Assembly (NCBI GenBank): GCA_945893045.1
Contig: CAMDEA010000055.1
Coordinates: 1-46,142 of the forward strand
Direction: 5' to 3'
Length of the DNA: 46,142 bases
Origin: Planctomyces sp. SH-PL62
GTDB taxonomy: Bacteria > Planctomycetota > Planctomycetia > Planctomycetales > Planctomycetaceae
In this document: one piece after another, positions 45,801 through 46,142 of the stretch
Numbering within the stretch: position 1 is the stretch's first letter
How the letters are laid out: each line of letters begins with the position of its first letter
Program-made: the position numbers and the translations under genes
The notes under the pieces: model-generated
Database searches by the model: none
Told to the model about the DNA's origin: nothing
What the model saw: only the letters and a program-made list of their open reading frames with translations

Positions 45801-46142
45801 TTCGTCTGCCCGGCCGCTTCCCCAAGACCTATGAAAGTCACTGTGCTGACTTGATGCGTTGCTTCCTCCACATAAGTCACAACGCCCTGTTTGCCATTCT
45901 TGTGAGCCAGCAGGTATTGAAGATGCAGGGCATCATAGAACCCGCCCCGGTCTCTGAGCTGCTGGCCGTTGGAGACCGTGAATTCGTCCACGACACTGAG
46001 GCTCGCCGCCTCCGGGGTCAGGTCTTCAAATTTCAAAATTGCCTCGGCAATTTTGAAATTTGAAGACCTGACCCCGGCTCGTCCCGTCGGCATTCGGTCC
46101 AGTCGCGCTTTTCGCAGGGAGGACTCACCACTACTCTTCCGC
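42899..46142 (-). CDS. RTX-repeat surface protein, 5' end outside the window
   Basis: At least 1064 aa from an ATG at 46093, but the frame stays open to the window edge and no signal peptide is seen, so the true start probably lies beyond 46142. Order: an unrecognised N-terminal region to about 375; a cadherin/putative Ig-like domain about 385-490 ([20 protein letters not shown]); beta-rich linkers; and RTX calcium-binding repeats from about 675 to 1045 ([15 protein letters not shown]). It ends [14 protein letters not shown], unlike the WIDAV ends of the two giants. Codons near the 5' end include a 62-bp palindrome (46014-46075) read in frame. Probably exported and calcium-folded. Confidence 0.8.
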   Translation of the reverse strand, partial: RKSSGESSLRKARLDRMPTGRAGVRSSNFKIAEAILKFEDLTPEAASLSVVDEFTVSNGQQLRDRGGFYDALHLQYLLAHKNGKQGVVTYVEEATHQVSTVTFIGLGEAAGQTNDSNWQMGITSFWQDPANGNVRVAGFSSDVTGVSIKAVYWFAPNVPTVVETLPSVTSTSDAIIAQGLNGNAVGKSSLLPVQYDPNALNPVLLDPGIDSTGRQLTGGGTAVSDDGTVIATLLTNGENEVPAYFVNQQITFPDLEGNYISYGTLNVVSGDGRVVGGSLVTNPETDPDADYHGVLVDTQTNKIIQDFGAGTDVVDLITDPSTGHFVAGINSTDGSSPRLFVESLGLVALSELFPGFTGNRIIDLIPRPDGFAVVSDSGFVGVLRESDPGPREATVSITVNSVNDAPTLTNAIGNQNVMEGSAFTFAFAVDTFADMDVGDSLTYSATRSDGSALPSWLSFNAATRTFAGMPTSANVGRLPIRVTATDTSHVSVSETFDLAVLGTKVEVSDGIATISDIGGASNDMVGLAVMGGFLLVSIEGATSEIPIAGLTNLNINGGGGDDTLTLDFSSGTLPFHITFNGGVGGNDKLAVIGDDVDDSVNYTPGLATGSGTLSYNDGANIRMVVILELEPVDITGVPSVTVSGSSGVDNFTLSNGFDSTMGGLIPAVVVSGKRNGVTIEAPHIWNVGSLTIDTGAGNDVINAAAIRLAVVLNGGAGNDTLTGGAGNDTLSGGTGKDSLNGGAGTDTVVETTADAVMTLTNTQLTGNGTDKLTNIERAVLTGTAGSNTLDASAFTLGNVTLLGGAGNDTLIGGTANDSLDGGAGTDLGRQSSRSSQSFTASTNVVTGAGSDLWTSIERLHFIGTGNVATTLDASQFIGNVTLAGGSGNDVLIGGSRNNVLSGNAGNDLLTGGDTADTLSGGAGNDILVGNGGSDLLIGQAGNDTLRGGNGDDRMFGDVGRDILFGGSGSDLLNGGAGDDVLTGETGDDTINGGAGSDAISGGNGNDLLNGGLGSDTILGGSGDDVLRNEGGSDYLSGDNGNDRFVASGAHIILGGGDDTVSGSGNKIDAVFIFDFERLLV
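46014..46075. repeat. Perfect 62-bp palindrome inside the RTX gene
   Basis: Arms 46014-46043 and 46046-46075 are perfect 30-bp reverse complements with a 2-nt centre. The left arm begins GGGGTCAGGTCTTCAAATTT. It is translated within the RTX gene as [20 protein letters not shown] followed by P. The outer word resembles the GGGGTCGGG ends of copy E. Confidence 0.8.

Overview
The window is high-GC bacterial DNA that looks planctomycete (Planctomycetota). The evidence is the combination of gene families: a DUF1559 prepilin-like protein next to a small carboxypeptidase-regulatory-like lipoprotein, a DUF1501 Tat-exported protein, a Ser/Thr kinase fused to WD40 repeats, a DUF1111-type di-haem protein, leucine-rich-repeat proteins, and giant exported proteins with an N-terminal LEPR-XLL-type motif and RTX repeats. 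No rRNA, tRNA, CRISPR array, phage or complete insertion sequence was seen. All assignments come from reading motifs; no database search was run.

Layout. 0.2-3.7 kb: an exported protein with secretin-N-like repeats (-) and a di-haem oxidoreductase (+). 3.8-7.3 kb: a histidine kinase and sigma54-activator response regulator pair. 7.6-9.4 kb: two small unknown genes and a PspA/IM30 gene. 9.5-10.8 kb: a VapBC-like toxin-antitoxin pair whose toxin frame has no stop where it should end and runs antisense into the next gene. 10.2-13.9 kb: a 1215-residue polytopic membrane protein. 14.2-15.1 kb: ilvE-like aminotransferase preceded by a leader with an intrinsic terminator. 15.3-25.2 kb: two giant tandem paralogues, each with a thioredoxin-like domain that has lost its cysteines, a cyclophilin domain and a long RTX region. 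25.3-28.7 kb: a cysteine-rich porin and a DUF1501 protein. 28.9-34.4 kb: the kinase-WD40 protein and a fungal-type cystathionine gamma-synthase-like enzyme. 34.8-39.2 kb: a metallophosphatase, then an LRR, lipoprotein and DUF1559 cassette. 39.5-42.7 kb: an exported protein with pre-peptidase C-terminal-like domains, translationally coupled to a Sir2-family protein. 42.9 kb to the end: a third RTX protein, open at the window edge.

The most unusual signals are two. First, at least eight dispersed elements share one architecture: GTAG, a small hairpin, a spacer, the complementary hairpin, CTAC. This is the layout of paired REP elements (BIMEs). Stem sequences differ while the fold is kept. Two lie in frame inside genes, and several sit in larger nested inverted repeats of about 125-142 bp, two of them flanked by 11-bp direct repeats. 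A separate 62-bp perfect palindrome is translated in the third RTX gene. Second, the tandem giant proteins combine a cysteine-free, VKOR-type thioredoxin-like domain with a cyclophilin domain and RTX repeats.

How the genes may work together is mostly inference. The kinase, sigma54 regulator and PspA neighbourhood suggests envelope-stress sensing. The giant RTX proteins, porin, DUF1501, DUF1559 and pre-peptidase genes form a large set of exported or surface functions.
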